Shown: positions 52,701 through 59,299 of the stretch, piece by piece
Layout: each line of letters opens with the position of its first letter
Position numbering within the stretch: position 1 is the first letter of the stretch
Assembly: GCF_029227915.1 (NCBI RefSeq)
Contig: NC_079876.1
Coordinates: 16,246,001 to 16,306,000 of the forward strand
Direction of reading: 5' to 3'
Length of the DNA stretch: 60,000 bases
Source of the DNA: Hydractinia symbiolongicarpus
Lineage: Eukaryota > Cnidaria > Hydrozoa > Anthoathecata > Hydractiniidae
Notes under the pieces: generated by a model
Seen by the model: only the letters and a program-made list of their open reading frames with translations
Told to the model about the DNA's origin: nothing
Database searches by the model: none
Position numbers and translations under genes: made by a program

Positions 52701-53205
52701 ATTCATGGCCTATTCATACAAGCCTAACCATCACTTATAGGACCACCATCATTTTTACTGGTTGCTATACAAACTTGAATATAACAGGTTTCGCAAAGTA
52801 ATTTGATTTTATATAAAATTATTACATGCTGTTTTACAATTAAATAAATAAATAAATAAATAAAAATTATAAAACAAAAAACCATGGAGTCCTTGCTTCT
52901 TTCCCCTTTTTTAAAATAAAAGGAAAAATATAAAACCATAAATTAAAAAGCATTGTTTACCAAGATTAATTTTTAGTTCTTGAAGAAAATATTTTTTTCA
53001 GTACTGTGTAATTCTCGTGGATAATGCAACTAAGCAAACACCACAGAAGAGAAGGAGACAACCAATAATATTAAAAGGTAACACAAGAAATAAAATCTTC
53101 CTATGTAAGAATGTGAATTGAACCTACCTGGTTGGTGGAAGATACTCGGTTTGATAGTTCACTTTCTTTGCTTGAAAAATTTTTTTCTAACACAGTCTTC
53201 TCTTC
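37399..53205 (-). CDS. SASS6: Spindle assembly abnormal protein 6 (SAS-6), centriole cartwheel protein: coiled coil and C-terminal tail
   Basis: Fifteen minus-strand exons join with consistent phases to about 492 codons including the stop, matching the length from the start of the human SASS6 coiled coil to its end. Diagnostic matches (remembered human protein): L-R-R-x-N-x-x-L-D and V-A-V-L-E-Q-E-x-K-D-K, D-L-T-x-x-K-Y-K...I-R-E-L-K, A/G-N-E-I-I-x-K-L-Q, L-K-N-N-E-x-x-I-x-W-L-N-K, and the tail S-K/P-K-Y-L-x-K and S-S-Y-F-P. SAS-6 dimers form the ninefold cartwheel that templates centrioles. The rod is here; the N-terminal head that makes the ring is not found in the window. One intron (44,517-51,026) carries a 5-kb DNA transposon. 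Confidence 0.9.
37883..38000 (-). repeat. Helitron-like 3' terminus with a perfect hairpin
   Basis: On the minus strand a 10-bp perfect stem (GCCCGTGGAT / ATCCACGGGC, 37,893-37,914) with a two-base loop is followed by six bases, then CTAG and T. This is the best of the four Helitron-type ends and lies in the last SASS6 intron. The remainder of the element is not delimited. Confidence 0.5.
38320..38433 (-). CDS. SASS6: SASS6 exon (disordered tail)
   Basis: 114 bp, phase 0 both ends, encoding P-S-S-L-P-Q-Q-T-I-P-G-Y-N and T-T-N-P-V-T-A-I-P-P-R-L-A-Q-Q-A-G. Low-complexity, as in the tails of other SAS-6 proteins. Splice sites are good (CTTTTAG; GGA|GTATGT). Confidence 0.75.
39180..39295 (-). 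CDS. SASS6: SASS6 exon (coiled coil end and start of tail)
   Basis: 116 bp, entering in phase 1: V-I-N-W-L-N-K-Q-L-N-E-Q (human I-T-W-L-N-K-E-L-N-E-N), then a Ser/Thr/Asn-rich disordered stretch ending R-I-P-Y-V-T-R-T-S. Donor TCG|GTAAGT. Confidence 0.88.
40167..40248 (-). CDS. SASS6: SASS6 exon (end of coiled coil)
   Basis: 82 bp encoding L-A-E-M-K-K-K-M-D-D-T-N-E-K-L and E-T-L-K-N-N-E-N plus one base. It aligns with K-K-L-E-E-S-K-Q-L-L-K-N-N-E-K. Confidence 0.88.
40437..40451 (-). CDS. SASS6: Candidate 15-base SASS6 microexon
   Basis: Between two phase-0 exons, TTTTTTACAG|...|GTATAAG brackets 15 bases encoding P-L-I-V-E without a stop. Inclusion would keep frame. The human protein has no obvious counterpart, so it may be alternative, lineage-specific or chance. 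Confidence 0.25.
40641..40712 (-). CDS. SASS6: SASS6 exon (coiled coil)
   Basis: 72 bp encoding D-L-I-L-S-Q-K-E-K-E-H-R-E-D-K-N-V and I-N-N-L-Q-D-Q. Acceptor ATTTCAG, donor CAG|GTATAT. Phase 0 both ends. Confidence 0.82.
40918..41602. mobile_element. MITE in a SASS6 intron (possible TTAA target)
   Basis: The ends form an inverted repeat of about 65 bp with some mismatches: GGCCGGTTTTCATACAGCTG on the left against GGCCGGTTTCCGTACAACTG read from the right, continuing through CATTTTGCGCC and AGTCGTAAAA. The left flank is TTAA and the right flank TTTA, suggesting a mutated TTAA duplication of piggyBac type. No coding frame of transposase type. Confidence 0.6.
41719..41772 (-). CDS. SASS6: SASS6 exon (coiled coil)
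   Basis: 54 bp encoding V-K-M-M-N-I-V-T-T-K-Q-E-L-L-I-E-E-K, aligned with L-K-L-K-N-T-V-T-I-Q-Q-E-K-L-L. A MITE lies in the next intron. Confidence 0.85.
42078..42131 (-). CDS. SASS6: SASS6 exon (coiled coil)
   Basis: 54 bp encoding G-N-E-I-I-Q-K-L-Q-T-E-M-K-A-L-K-P-R, aligned with A-N-E-I-I-K-K-L-Q-G-D-L-K-T-L-M-G-K. Confidence 0.88.
42439..42528 (-). CDS. SASS6: SASS6 exon (coiled coil)
   Basis: 90 bp encoding S-R-F-E-V-D-V-E-K-K-Q and L-E-D-T-V-R-S-V-S-A-E-V-I-K, aligned with L-E-A-T-I-K-S-L-S-A-E-L-L-K. The donor used is AAG|GTGGGT. Confidence 0.85.
43117..43164 (-). CDS. SASS6: SASS6 exon (coiled coil)
   Basis: 48 bp encoding V-I-K-R-T-N-D-L-L-E-S-A-N-E-Q-K, corresponding to L-V-L-R-T-K-E-A-F-D-T-I-Q-E-Q-K. 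Donor AAG|GTATGT. Confidence 0.85.
43759..43905 (-). CDS. SASS6: SASS6 exon (coiled coil, most conserved block)
   Basis: 147 bp encoding L-Q-T-L-R-R-Q-N-T-N-L-D and R-V-A-V-L-E-Q-E-L-K-D-K-T-Q, nearly superimposable on L-R-R-E-N-S-T-L-D...K-V-A-V-L-E-Q-E-I-K-D-K-D-Q. This block is what identified the gene. Confidence 0.92.
44442..44516 (-). CDS. SASS6: SASS6 exon (coiled coil)
   Basis: 75 bp encoding D-L-T-D-Q-K-Y-K-Y-E-S-L-I-R-E-L-K-S, a strong match to D-L-T-E-R-K-Y-K-G-D-S-T-I-R-E-L-K-A. First exon after the transposon-bearing intron; phase 0 both ends. Confidence 0.9.
44990..45085 (+). repeat. Short minisatellite in a SASS6 intron
   Basis: About four imperfect copies of a 22-23 bp unit containing GAGTAGT(C/T)A(A/G)TAGTGAAGT. 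It lies about 480 bp left of the transposon terminus and is not part of it. Confidence 0.7.
45560..45875 (+). repeat. Left terminal inverted repeat of the transposon
   Basis: About 315 bp, inverse of 50,275-50,590, starting TAGACAGGGC. It contains an E-box-like CACGTG (in TCACGTGACTG) and a hairpin-prone TTCCGGGAAAACTTCCGG block. Differences from the right copy: GGGGTCAAA versus GGCGTCAAA and TTTGACATC versus TTTGGCATC. Confidence 0.85.
46057..48317 (-). CDS. Transposon protein, exon 2 (nuclease region, 753 codons)
   Basis: Exon 2 reads D-S-I-L-H-E-T-K-S after the splice and is open to TAG-type stop at 46,057. Counting from the Met at 48,084: G-G-F-H at 87-90, H-Y-Y-R-C at 131-135, R-I-A-R-G-E at 275-280, H-E-K-A-D-T-R at 358-364, K-D-T-D-V-L at 381-386, C-C-D-T-T at 437-441. 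Basic and acid-rich segments close the protein, including K-R-K-K-V, a possible nuclear localisation signal. Confidence 0.85.
46057..49908 (-). CDS. Transposon-encoded protein: zinc-binding N-terminus and FEN/XPG-like nuclease (two exons, frame break)
   Basis: Exon 1 runs from ATG at 49,908 to donor CAG|GTAAAT after 48,419; exon 2 starts at 48,317 (TTACAG|GTGAC) and ends at 46,057; the intron is 101 bp. The product is about 1,240 residues. Exon 1 has C-x2-C pairs (C-L-L-C near residue 17, C-F-I-C near 130) and Y-Y-H-K-N-C-Y near 207. Exon 2 has G-G-F-H and A-F-G-G-K-H-Y-Y-R-C, then H-E-K-A-D-T-R, K-D-T-D-V-L-I-L-L and C-C-D-T-T-A-Y, the acidic motifs of a FEN/PIN-like nuclease, then a serine/acid-rich tail. 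Near 48,460 the exon-1 frame hits TGA, while the frame leading into the donor is offset by one: probably a small deletion. Confidence 0.7.
48454..49908 (-). CDS. Transposon protein, exon 1 part (484 codons)
   Basis: Open from ATG (49,908) to TGA (48,454). The zinc-binding cysteines and Y-Y-H-K-N-C-Y are here, plus a helical region (N-I-I-Y-A-T-M-Y-P-N-F, I-W-S-I-A-S-D-W-Q, and M-L-G-L-T-I-H-R-L-T-G-S-K) that is a conserved feature of this uncharacterised animal family as I remember it. The reading stops just after S-T-I-D-N-N-N, where relatives continue. Confidence 0.8.
   Translation of the reverse strand: MALSSSFLSLEQTSEKCLLCDGSFSQKDSQKSFSQQGWENLKRIAEEWNCIDIDRNDKYFSFRYVHSRIGDVIEAFGKAHKNCSITFGTKVENYRKRYGEIKTSVLEQESEDLTSDVQTRRSQREAKKRKQICFICNERRETDGGSYNQAGLGRCEQESSRQRIHARTELFISKPTYRFHEAAKRLQVLQGGQSFDLYAIDIYYHKNCYLKYAINQPSSIEEEQESSKDKEKQFIIEEFFRIVGWKVIGKKEAYLLHQLLSDIKVICEENNLEPAFMHTVSLKRELVKQFGSEIDFFTTGKYVIVHSALMNPCEYSVATLLGHGLRDMDHIRSLANFIKSKVKEREPESLPKTPDEMIADFNKGPMPELYNIIYATMYPNFKTNDEGYAITQSSNIANKIWSIASDWQSLITRQKNVKQAMLGLTIHRLTGSKEAAAHLHNLGHSISYNEIRKYNDAWSSAQIEVHKRFVKGYPLHSTIDNNNS
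50275..50590 (-). repeat. Right terminal inverted repeat of the transposon
   Basis: Mirror of the left repeat, ending GCCCTGTCTA. It lies about 370 bp 5' of the transposase start codon, so it probably carries the element's promoter. Confidence 0.85.
50594..50860 (+). repeat. Tandem duplication of the transposon's right flank, including an empty site
   Basis: The 45 bp beginning ATAAAACTAGCAAACTCAAG at 50,594 recurs identically at 50,766. Upstream of the second copy stands CAGCATCTGCACC (50,749), which corresponds to CAGCATCTACACC at the transposon's left edge (45,543). The second copy thus keeps the locus as it was before insertion. GTGTCAATTTTTG(C/T)CTGAACCATG is also duplicated (50,719 and 50,824). 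Confidence 0.8.
51027..51074 (-). CDS. SASS6: SASS6 exon (coiled coil)
   Basis: 48 bp encoding V-R-E-L-E-N-R-L-R-E-S-Q-T-N-N-K, which corresponds to H-Q-L-Q-N-R-L-S-E-L-E-A-A-N-K. It is the last exon before the intron that holds the transposon. Confidence 0.85.
51290..51575 (+). repeat. Minisatellite of AAATCAATAG units in a SASS6 intron
   Basis: Many tandem copies of a 10-bp unit (AAATCAATAG / AAATCAATAA) in two blocks, with a duplicated leader containing CAAGCAACATCAG and CTTTTAGGTCTTTCAGTA. Non-coding; no spacers as in a CRISPR array. Confidence 0.75.
51748..51816 (-). CDS. SASS6: SASS6 exon (coiled coil)
   Basis: 69 bp encoding L-R-H-S-Y-E-E-R-L-K-N-E-R onward. Acceptor TTTTCAG, donor ACG|GTGGGT. 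Phase 0 both ends. A 10-12 bp minisatellite lies in the next intron. Confidence 0.8.
52509..52628 (-). CDS. SASS6: SASS6 exon (coiled coil)
   Basis: 120 bp encoding I-L-A-D-R-T-R-E-L-D-E-L-K onward, aligned with L-A-E-K-K-Q-E-L-D-K-L-R of human SAS-6. Acceptor GTTTAG, donor AAG|GTGAAG. Phase 0 both ends. Confidence 0.85.
52840..52864 (+). repeat. (AAAT)n microsatellite
   Basis: A short pure run of AATA units in a SASS6 intron. Confidence 0.8.
53128..53205 (-). CDS. SASS6: SASS6 exon: first part of the coiled coil
   Basis: 78 bp, phase 0 at both ends, encoding E-E-K-T-V-L-E-K-N-F and S-K-E-S-E-L-S-N-R-V. It aligns with the E-E-K-L-S-L-M-Q stretch that follows the head domain in human SAS-6. 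The preceding exon was not found between here and the right edge. Confidence 0.8.
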
Positions 53206-56017
53206 CTAAAAAAAATCAAACCTACATACAACGTGTTTCCTGATATTACATTTGAAGAATCATTCGGTCAAGCAAAATAAACTTTCCTGAATTGTTTCTA
53301 AGGTACAACATCTTAAACAAGATGCTTAGTAACTAAAACAATTGTTACGTTACTTCAAAGGGGCTTTGCCTTTTATTGATCCTCAATCTTAAACAAAATA
53401 TTTACAGACAGTAAATCTTAAAGATTGTCAATCAATTTAGTTTATTCAACTAAATTGGCAGCCTAAAACAATACTAATGTAATACTAATGTGTAATATAG
53501 ATGACCTTGTTTTCTAAATTGTAAATGTTGTGTGAAAATTCCTGACTAGTGTCTTTTAACAGGATCCTGAGGTGGAAAATGATGTGAGGATGATGAAGAC
53601 CTTTTTCGTTGCATTTAAGGTATTTAAAGTTAATTATACTGCATAAATTATGCAGTTACATTTACGAAATAGCAACTTTTGATATGCCAAGATGGTCATG
53701 GTTTTCTGGATTTTTTCAACATTTGACGTTAATCTCATAACTTTGTGTCGAATTGTAATATTGAAAAAAATGTAAAAGAACAATTTTTAAGTACTATAAC
53801 ATAGGCCCAAGAACAGTTTTTACCTTAGTATACTTTTAAATGCTGTGCACTCGACCAGACCAGAATTTTAGTTAAATTAAGCTATACACAAAATTCCACA
53901 CCATATTTTCTAACTCTAGCGAAAGTACTATCTTTTGACAATGAAAAATAAATATATTTTAAAATACATATTTGAGGATATATAATTTTGTACAGAAACC
54001 TATAAGATAATTAAGTATTTCTGCTGAGGAAGTAACAAACAAAAAAGAACTAGAAATTAAAACTCAGAAAATTCCCAAAAAAAGACATTCACATACTTTT
54101 TGGACAAAAATAATTGTATGTGCCTAGCTCTTTGATTATTATTATTAAACCGTTGCTTCAACTGTTAATTGCATTTGCAGCGTAACTTTTGCTTTTTTAG
54201 AGCATAGTCAACTTAAATTTTAAAAACCTTATACGGAAGAGAATAAATAAACAGGATACAGAACAAAATACAAACATGCACAGGGTAACTATAATGCCAT
54301 TAGTAAATGTCCTATTTTATAGAACAATAAAGAAACGTTTTTAATTAAATTGTCAGCTGATATTTTTTTAAGGAATTCTAAGCCTCTATAATAGCCTCTA
54401 CAATAGAATTAATATAATATAATATAATAACCATATTCGCAGAAATAAGAACAGAATAAGAAAAAAAATCCTCATCACTTCACATCATGCAGATTAATAG
54501 ACAGATAGTATGGATTATACACAACATTCTACCACTTGTAATGATTCGAATTAGTGCCCAAGATATTTTAACCACCCCTATTTAAATAAACACTTGTAAA
54601 TGTCTCAAAGCTTAATAAATGCTCATATATTCTAACAAGTGCTTTTGTAGGGAGTGGTTAATAGAAATTATAAAATCTTATTTTAATTCAACCCATTTTA
54701 AAAGCCTATGTAAAAATTGAAAAGGACATCAATTCGGATCATTACTAAAATGTATTACACTGAGTAAAAATTTTGTATTGGTATTTATGTAGGAGTTAGT
54801 ATATTATTCTTTAAGGGAATTTAAACCCTATTTTCAATTATAATTAATGAGAAACACTTTTTGTTTATCAAGTAAAGGAAGGCTGTAGATGCTGGAGATG
54901 AGATTTTGATAATGAATAGAATGTGATTTTCCAGGACATAATGAAGCTAAAAATAGATTATTTGTCATATTTGTTGAAGCAAGAAATAGAAAATAACTGT
55001 AGCTTTCATATAACTGAAATAGAAATGGCTATTCAACATTCTTTTTGATGGTTTTTTAACATGAATGTTTTATGACTTCTTGGAAATTGTTTTAGAGTTC
55101 ATCAATTCATTGTGAATAATTTTTGTTTATAGTCCTTGTATTAAAAATTAATGTTTTAAAGATTCAGATAAAGTTTAAAATTTTGATACATTCGATAGAA
55201 TGCTATTGGATGGACATACAGGCTTTTTTTAAAGAAGTTTAATGCATTGGTTCAAAAAATAATACTTCAATTGTTTTTTTAGGTGCTGCACTAAAACTTT
55301 AGCAGCTAAATAATTTTGTCTGGGAGTAAGCAACTATGTCTGCTGATACTGTCAATAAAATGTAGCGTCAAGAAAGGTAATAACTTCACACAGGTATGTA
55401 TTTCTATGATGTCTATGACATCTATATTACACTGTTAATTTTATTCCTTACTACTGGAAAAAATGGATTTTCAGGACTTTATAAATATTATTAAAATTTT
55501 TGACTTTTATCACTGATGATAAATTATCCCAAAAATTTAAACAATATTTGGCAATTTCCTGTTTTATTATAGAATTCTTATATGAAACATTTTTAACATT
55601 TTTAGTTGTTATCATTTATTTTAGAAGCAACAGTTCAATAACTACAGAATATCTACTACATTACCAAGAAAATACCAGCAACTATGACAACATGACAGAA
55701 TGTTAGCATAAAATTGTTTAGTGACAACAAATTATTACATAAGGAAATGGCTGTTTTTGACTTAGACAAAATCAAACATGGAATTCATATGTATTTTATT
55801 GGTGGTAAGTATTCTATTGAAAAATTGCAATAGATAAAATGCAATAGACAGATTAATATATAATTAAAAAAAAAATGGGCCCAGCAGGTCTTTTTTTTAT
55901 TCATTCCATTGAAATATAACGAGTTCCATTATCCGGCTAATACTATTCCGGTTAAAATCTGTTCCGTAAAAGACTTTATTAATTTATTGATTTATTGATA
56001 GCAATTATCCGTAAAAA
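53206..56017. other. Gap right of the last SASS6 exon, no head-domain exon found
   Basis: I looked on the minus strand for the SAS-6 head motifs (D-L-V-I-R-L-T, D-P-F-F-L-Y, Q-Q-G-L-L-V-D-F, F-K-H-L-T-H-L-S-L) and saw none. On the plus strand two splice-bounded frames exist: 53,563-53,619 (D-P-E-V-E-N-D-V-R-M-M-K-T-F-F) and 54,935-55,048 (D-I-M-K-L-K-I-D-Y-L-S-Y-L-L-K). They are too short to trust. Confidence 0.4.
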
Positions 56018-56032
56018 TGGCGGCCGTACAGG
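56008..56032 (+). promoter_or_regulatory. YY1-like site overlapping a start codon
   Basis: AAAATGGCGGC matches the YY1 consensus AAnATGGCGGC, commonly found at animal start codons just downstream of a TSS. Upstream (55,925-55,960) are two ATTCCGG/ATCCGG motifs that resemble ETS sites. Together they suggest a plus-strand core promoter. Confidence 0.4.
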
Positions 56033-56270
56033 TGAGCCCCTCATGACAAATTTATAACACCTGTGTTTTACAGATTTAGTAATGTATTTTGGTTAGAGAA
56101 AAACTTCTTACAGTCTTTACATAAATAATTTTGATTCTTTCTAGCATGAACAGGATTTTAAGGTCAGTCATCTAATCACTGGTACAGTTGCAAGTCAACA
56201 AATTCATCAACCATTCAGCCAACATATTCATCACTTTGCCAGCCAACAAAGTCAGGACACCCACAATCAA
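56018..56270 (+). CDS. Start of a plus-strand gene: two exons of an unrecognised His/Gln-rich protein
   Basis: Exon 1 is ATGGCGGCCGTACAG|GTGAGC (56,018-56,032); after a 111-bp intron, TTTCTAG opens exon 2 (56,144-56,269), ending CAA|GTATGT. The joined frame reads M-A-A-V-Q then H-E-Q-D-F-K-V-S-H-L-I-T-G and H-I-H-H-F-A-S-Q-Q-S-Q-D-T-H-N-Q. Both splice sites are near consensus and the frame is kept. The His/Gln/Ser-rich start suggests a nuclear regulatory protein, but I recognise no domain and find no third exon. Confidence 0.4.
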
Positions 56271-57250
56271 GTATGTTGGTTAATTTTATAATTATTACCA
56301 TAATTATGATAATTTACCCAAGATAACCTCTTCAGTTTGCATTAATACTGTTATATATGTCCTGCAAAGCTAATAAGCTCCACTTGAGTTACGAAAGGAA
56401 GTCATGCAAGTAAAGCAACCACCAATTAGACACCAAATAGACATTTACCTTACACATAAATTTTATTCTCATGCTTAACGCTTAAGGCTCGATTTATACT
56501 TTGATAATCTCTAGTATGATTTAACCATGGGATTAAACCCACAACTGGAAAGCTCTATCACAAGGTTATCAATTGGCTTCTCTGAATTGCACTAATAAAT
56601 AAACAAATAAAAGTGCTCAATATTGCTGATTAGAGTTTCTATTCTTTAACACATTTACATTATCCACAACTTGCTTGAAACAATAATCTAATCTACATCC
56701 ACTCTAAAGCTGAATCTCCACTACACAAGTTTCCTGATAACTTTTAATCAAGTCACATGACAAAAATCACAGATCAGAAAATCTAGCATTAATTTTTTTT
56801 TTTTTTTTTTTGGTATGACGAAATATTGGTCTGTCCAACTGGATTAATGGTACTATTTTTAATTAAATACATGGGGAATAAGTGCAGTTAAGTTAAACCG
56901 GCCAGTAAAAATTTTGAGATTTGCATTTTTATTTTAGCAGTATTTTAAATTGTTTCAAATTATAGGGTGCGTTTAGTAATGTTCAAAATAAAAACAAAAT
57001 AAAATAAATCAATGTGTCCAGTGTACCAGCTGGATAAAACGTTTTCTTAAATGTGGCTGGAATATGCAATTTTAGTCTTGTTTTATTTGTAATAAATTTA
57101 TTTAATTTTTTTTCTTTTCTCTGTATACTAAAACTAACGAGGGTGAACCGTTCTCAGTAGAGAATGATTACACGCATGTGCCATGCTTAACTGTCAACTT
57201 TAATGTGTCAGCCCTTAAAATACAAAATGTGGCAGTTGCGTTTGTACTGC
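56271..57250. other. Unassigned stretch with a poly-T run
   Basis: No supported exon. A T run of about 20 bases at 56,791-56,811. A 34-codon frame near 57,155 (V-E-N-D-Y-T-H-V-P-C) ends at TAA and is not clearly splice-bounded. Confidence 0.4.
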
Positions 57251-57305
57251 AAAATGTTTAAAAATTTGATTCTATCTTATTATTTTTATAACCCATAATT
57301 CAAAG

Positions 57306-57863
57306 ATGTACAATATTTTCTTTTTCTACAATTTCGTTTGAGGATTTTTAAACAATAGATCTGCAGTGATATTTTTGGTTTTACAATTTGCTAAACTACT
57401 TTTGAAAAACTGAAATGCTTTCTTTAAATTTTTACTTTGTACATGTTAGTGTGAGCATAAGGAGAAAATAAAACCAATTAAAGTGTTTCCCATATTGTTT
57501 CTGAAGAAAGGAAATAGTTTTGTTTGTTTAACTCGTGGTCTTATAATATTAGTTTGATATTATTTTTGTAGGTGGGTTACAAATAGTAAGCAAAGTTTTA
57601 GTAGCAATTTCTTAAGACACCTTGACAGAAGCCAAAAGCAGTACATAAAATAATTATGGCATGTGCATGTGTGAATCACCGAAATATTCATTTTTATTAA
57701 TAAAGAAAGGATACTTTTTATACCGATTCTACATGACAGCAAAAGAGTATGTTTTTAAAAAATAAAACAGCATTGTAAAAGCAAAAATATCACTGCGGAT
57801 CTGCGAATTGTTTAAAAATCATCAAACGAAATTGTAGAAAAAGAAAATATCATTGTACATTTT
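57306..57863. repeat. Fold-back repeat 1
   Basis: About 90 bp at 57,306-57,395 (TTTTCTACAATTTCGTTTGA) is repeated inverted at 57,768-57,863, roughly 85-90% identical, with about 370 bp between. Non-coding. Confidence 0.7.
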
Positions 57864-57962
57864 TAAATGCCATTAAGACAGAATTGTAAAAAGAGCTTAG
57901 ACACTTGCTTCTCATGTTTGGGGTTCACAAATTTTAACATTTTTAACCTGTCCCCAACATGA

Positions 57963-58428
57963 AAAAATGCCTTACCCCTGGCATAACGACTGATATTTTT
58001 GCAAACATTTTTTCATCTTGGTAATACCAGATAAAAGTTAGGAAAATTCACAGAAGGGCAAGGAATATAAAGCATTTAAAAAAAAGGTTACAGCACAGCA
58101 CAACATGATTTTGCGTTCTAGAACTTGTGTACATTGAATTAAAAAAAGTTTAAACTTCATAGTCATTCTTAATCATTACTAAGAAAAAATAAAAAAATTT
58201 TTTTCATTTTTAACACATAACATAGATCATTAGAATATATATCATGAAATTTGCAGTCCAAGTTGGGCATAATGACCTGCAGCATTTTTAATGTGCTGTA
58301 ACCTTTTTTTTAAATGCTTTATATTCCTTGCCCTTCTGTGAATTTTCCTAACTTTTATCTGGTATTACCAAGATGAAAAAATGTTTGCAAAAATATCAGT
58401 CGTTATGCCAGGGGTAAGGCATTTTTTG
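57963..58428. repeat. Fold-back repeat 2
   Basis: About 135 bp at 57,963-58,097 (AATGCCTTACCCCTGGCATA) is repeated inverted, almost identical, at 58,297-58,428 with about 200 bp between. The ends are AAAAAATGCC/GGCATTTTTT. No target duplication is evident. Near-identity suggests recent origin or gene conversion between the arms. Confidence 0.8.
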
Positions 58429-58430
58429 CA

Positions 58431-59299
58431 GGGGGTAAAGAATCTGAAATTTGTTCTTTTATATGCCATTTATATAGAGTATATATATATGATGTTTTTT
58501 CAATTTTTATAACTTGAGTATTTGGTGGAATGTATGAAGTATTGTATTTATTATTTGGTGAAAAAAAACAGGTGGTATATTTTACAGACCGGAATTTGAA
58601 AAAATACGGACCAGCTATTAGAGCCAAGAACGTTATCAATTTTATAGTGTTTATTTCAAGTTTTTTATATAGCTTGAATATTTGTTGACATGTATAAAAA
58701 TACTAATACTAATAACTAGCAACTTTTAAGTCCTAATTGTTAGCTGACTTTTGTGAACAAAATCAAAGAAAGTCTATTTATAATCCCAGTATTTCATTTA
58801 ACAATAGTCTTCTGATCGTAAACAAATTCTCCCAACACGGGCTAATATTTACCAATTTGATTATATTTTTATTTTATTTAGTCATACTAACATTATTAAA
58901 TATAATTTTGAACAAATTTTGGTAAAATAAACAAATTTCAGAGATATCTATTCAAAACTTGTAGTTTTCAAGTACCACCTTTCATCAAGGACGTCATACT
59001 CAAAGTGATGACGTCATAGATGAAACTACCTACTGGCCAAGTTTTATGTTCTAACTCTCAGCTGTTCTCTAAAAATCAAGTGCCCCCCGTGCCTTTACCG
59101 AACCAAAAAAGCCCGGGCTTAATAGGGTTAAAGAAAAACAAAAAAAAGAAGGAAAAATTGCACACAAACAAGAATAAAAATAAAAATTTTTCAGGTTAAA
59201 AAAGAAAATATACAAACAAATATAATTTAAGAAACACAAAAAAACATTGAACATAATCGTTCTTGAAAAATTTCTCATTGCTAACGTTTTAGCAAGAGT
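58431..59299. other. Unassigned stretch
   Basis: AT-rich sequence with chance frames only. A short GC-richer block (59,075-59,130, AAGCCCGGGCTT) precedes the LINE. Confidence 0.4.
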
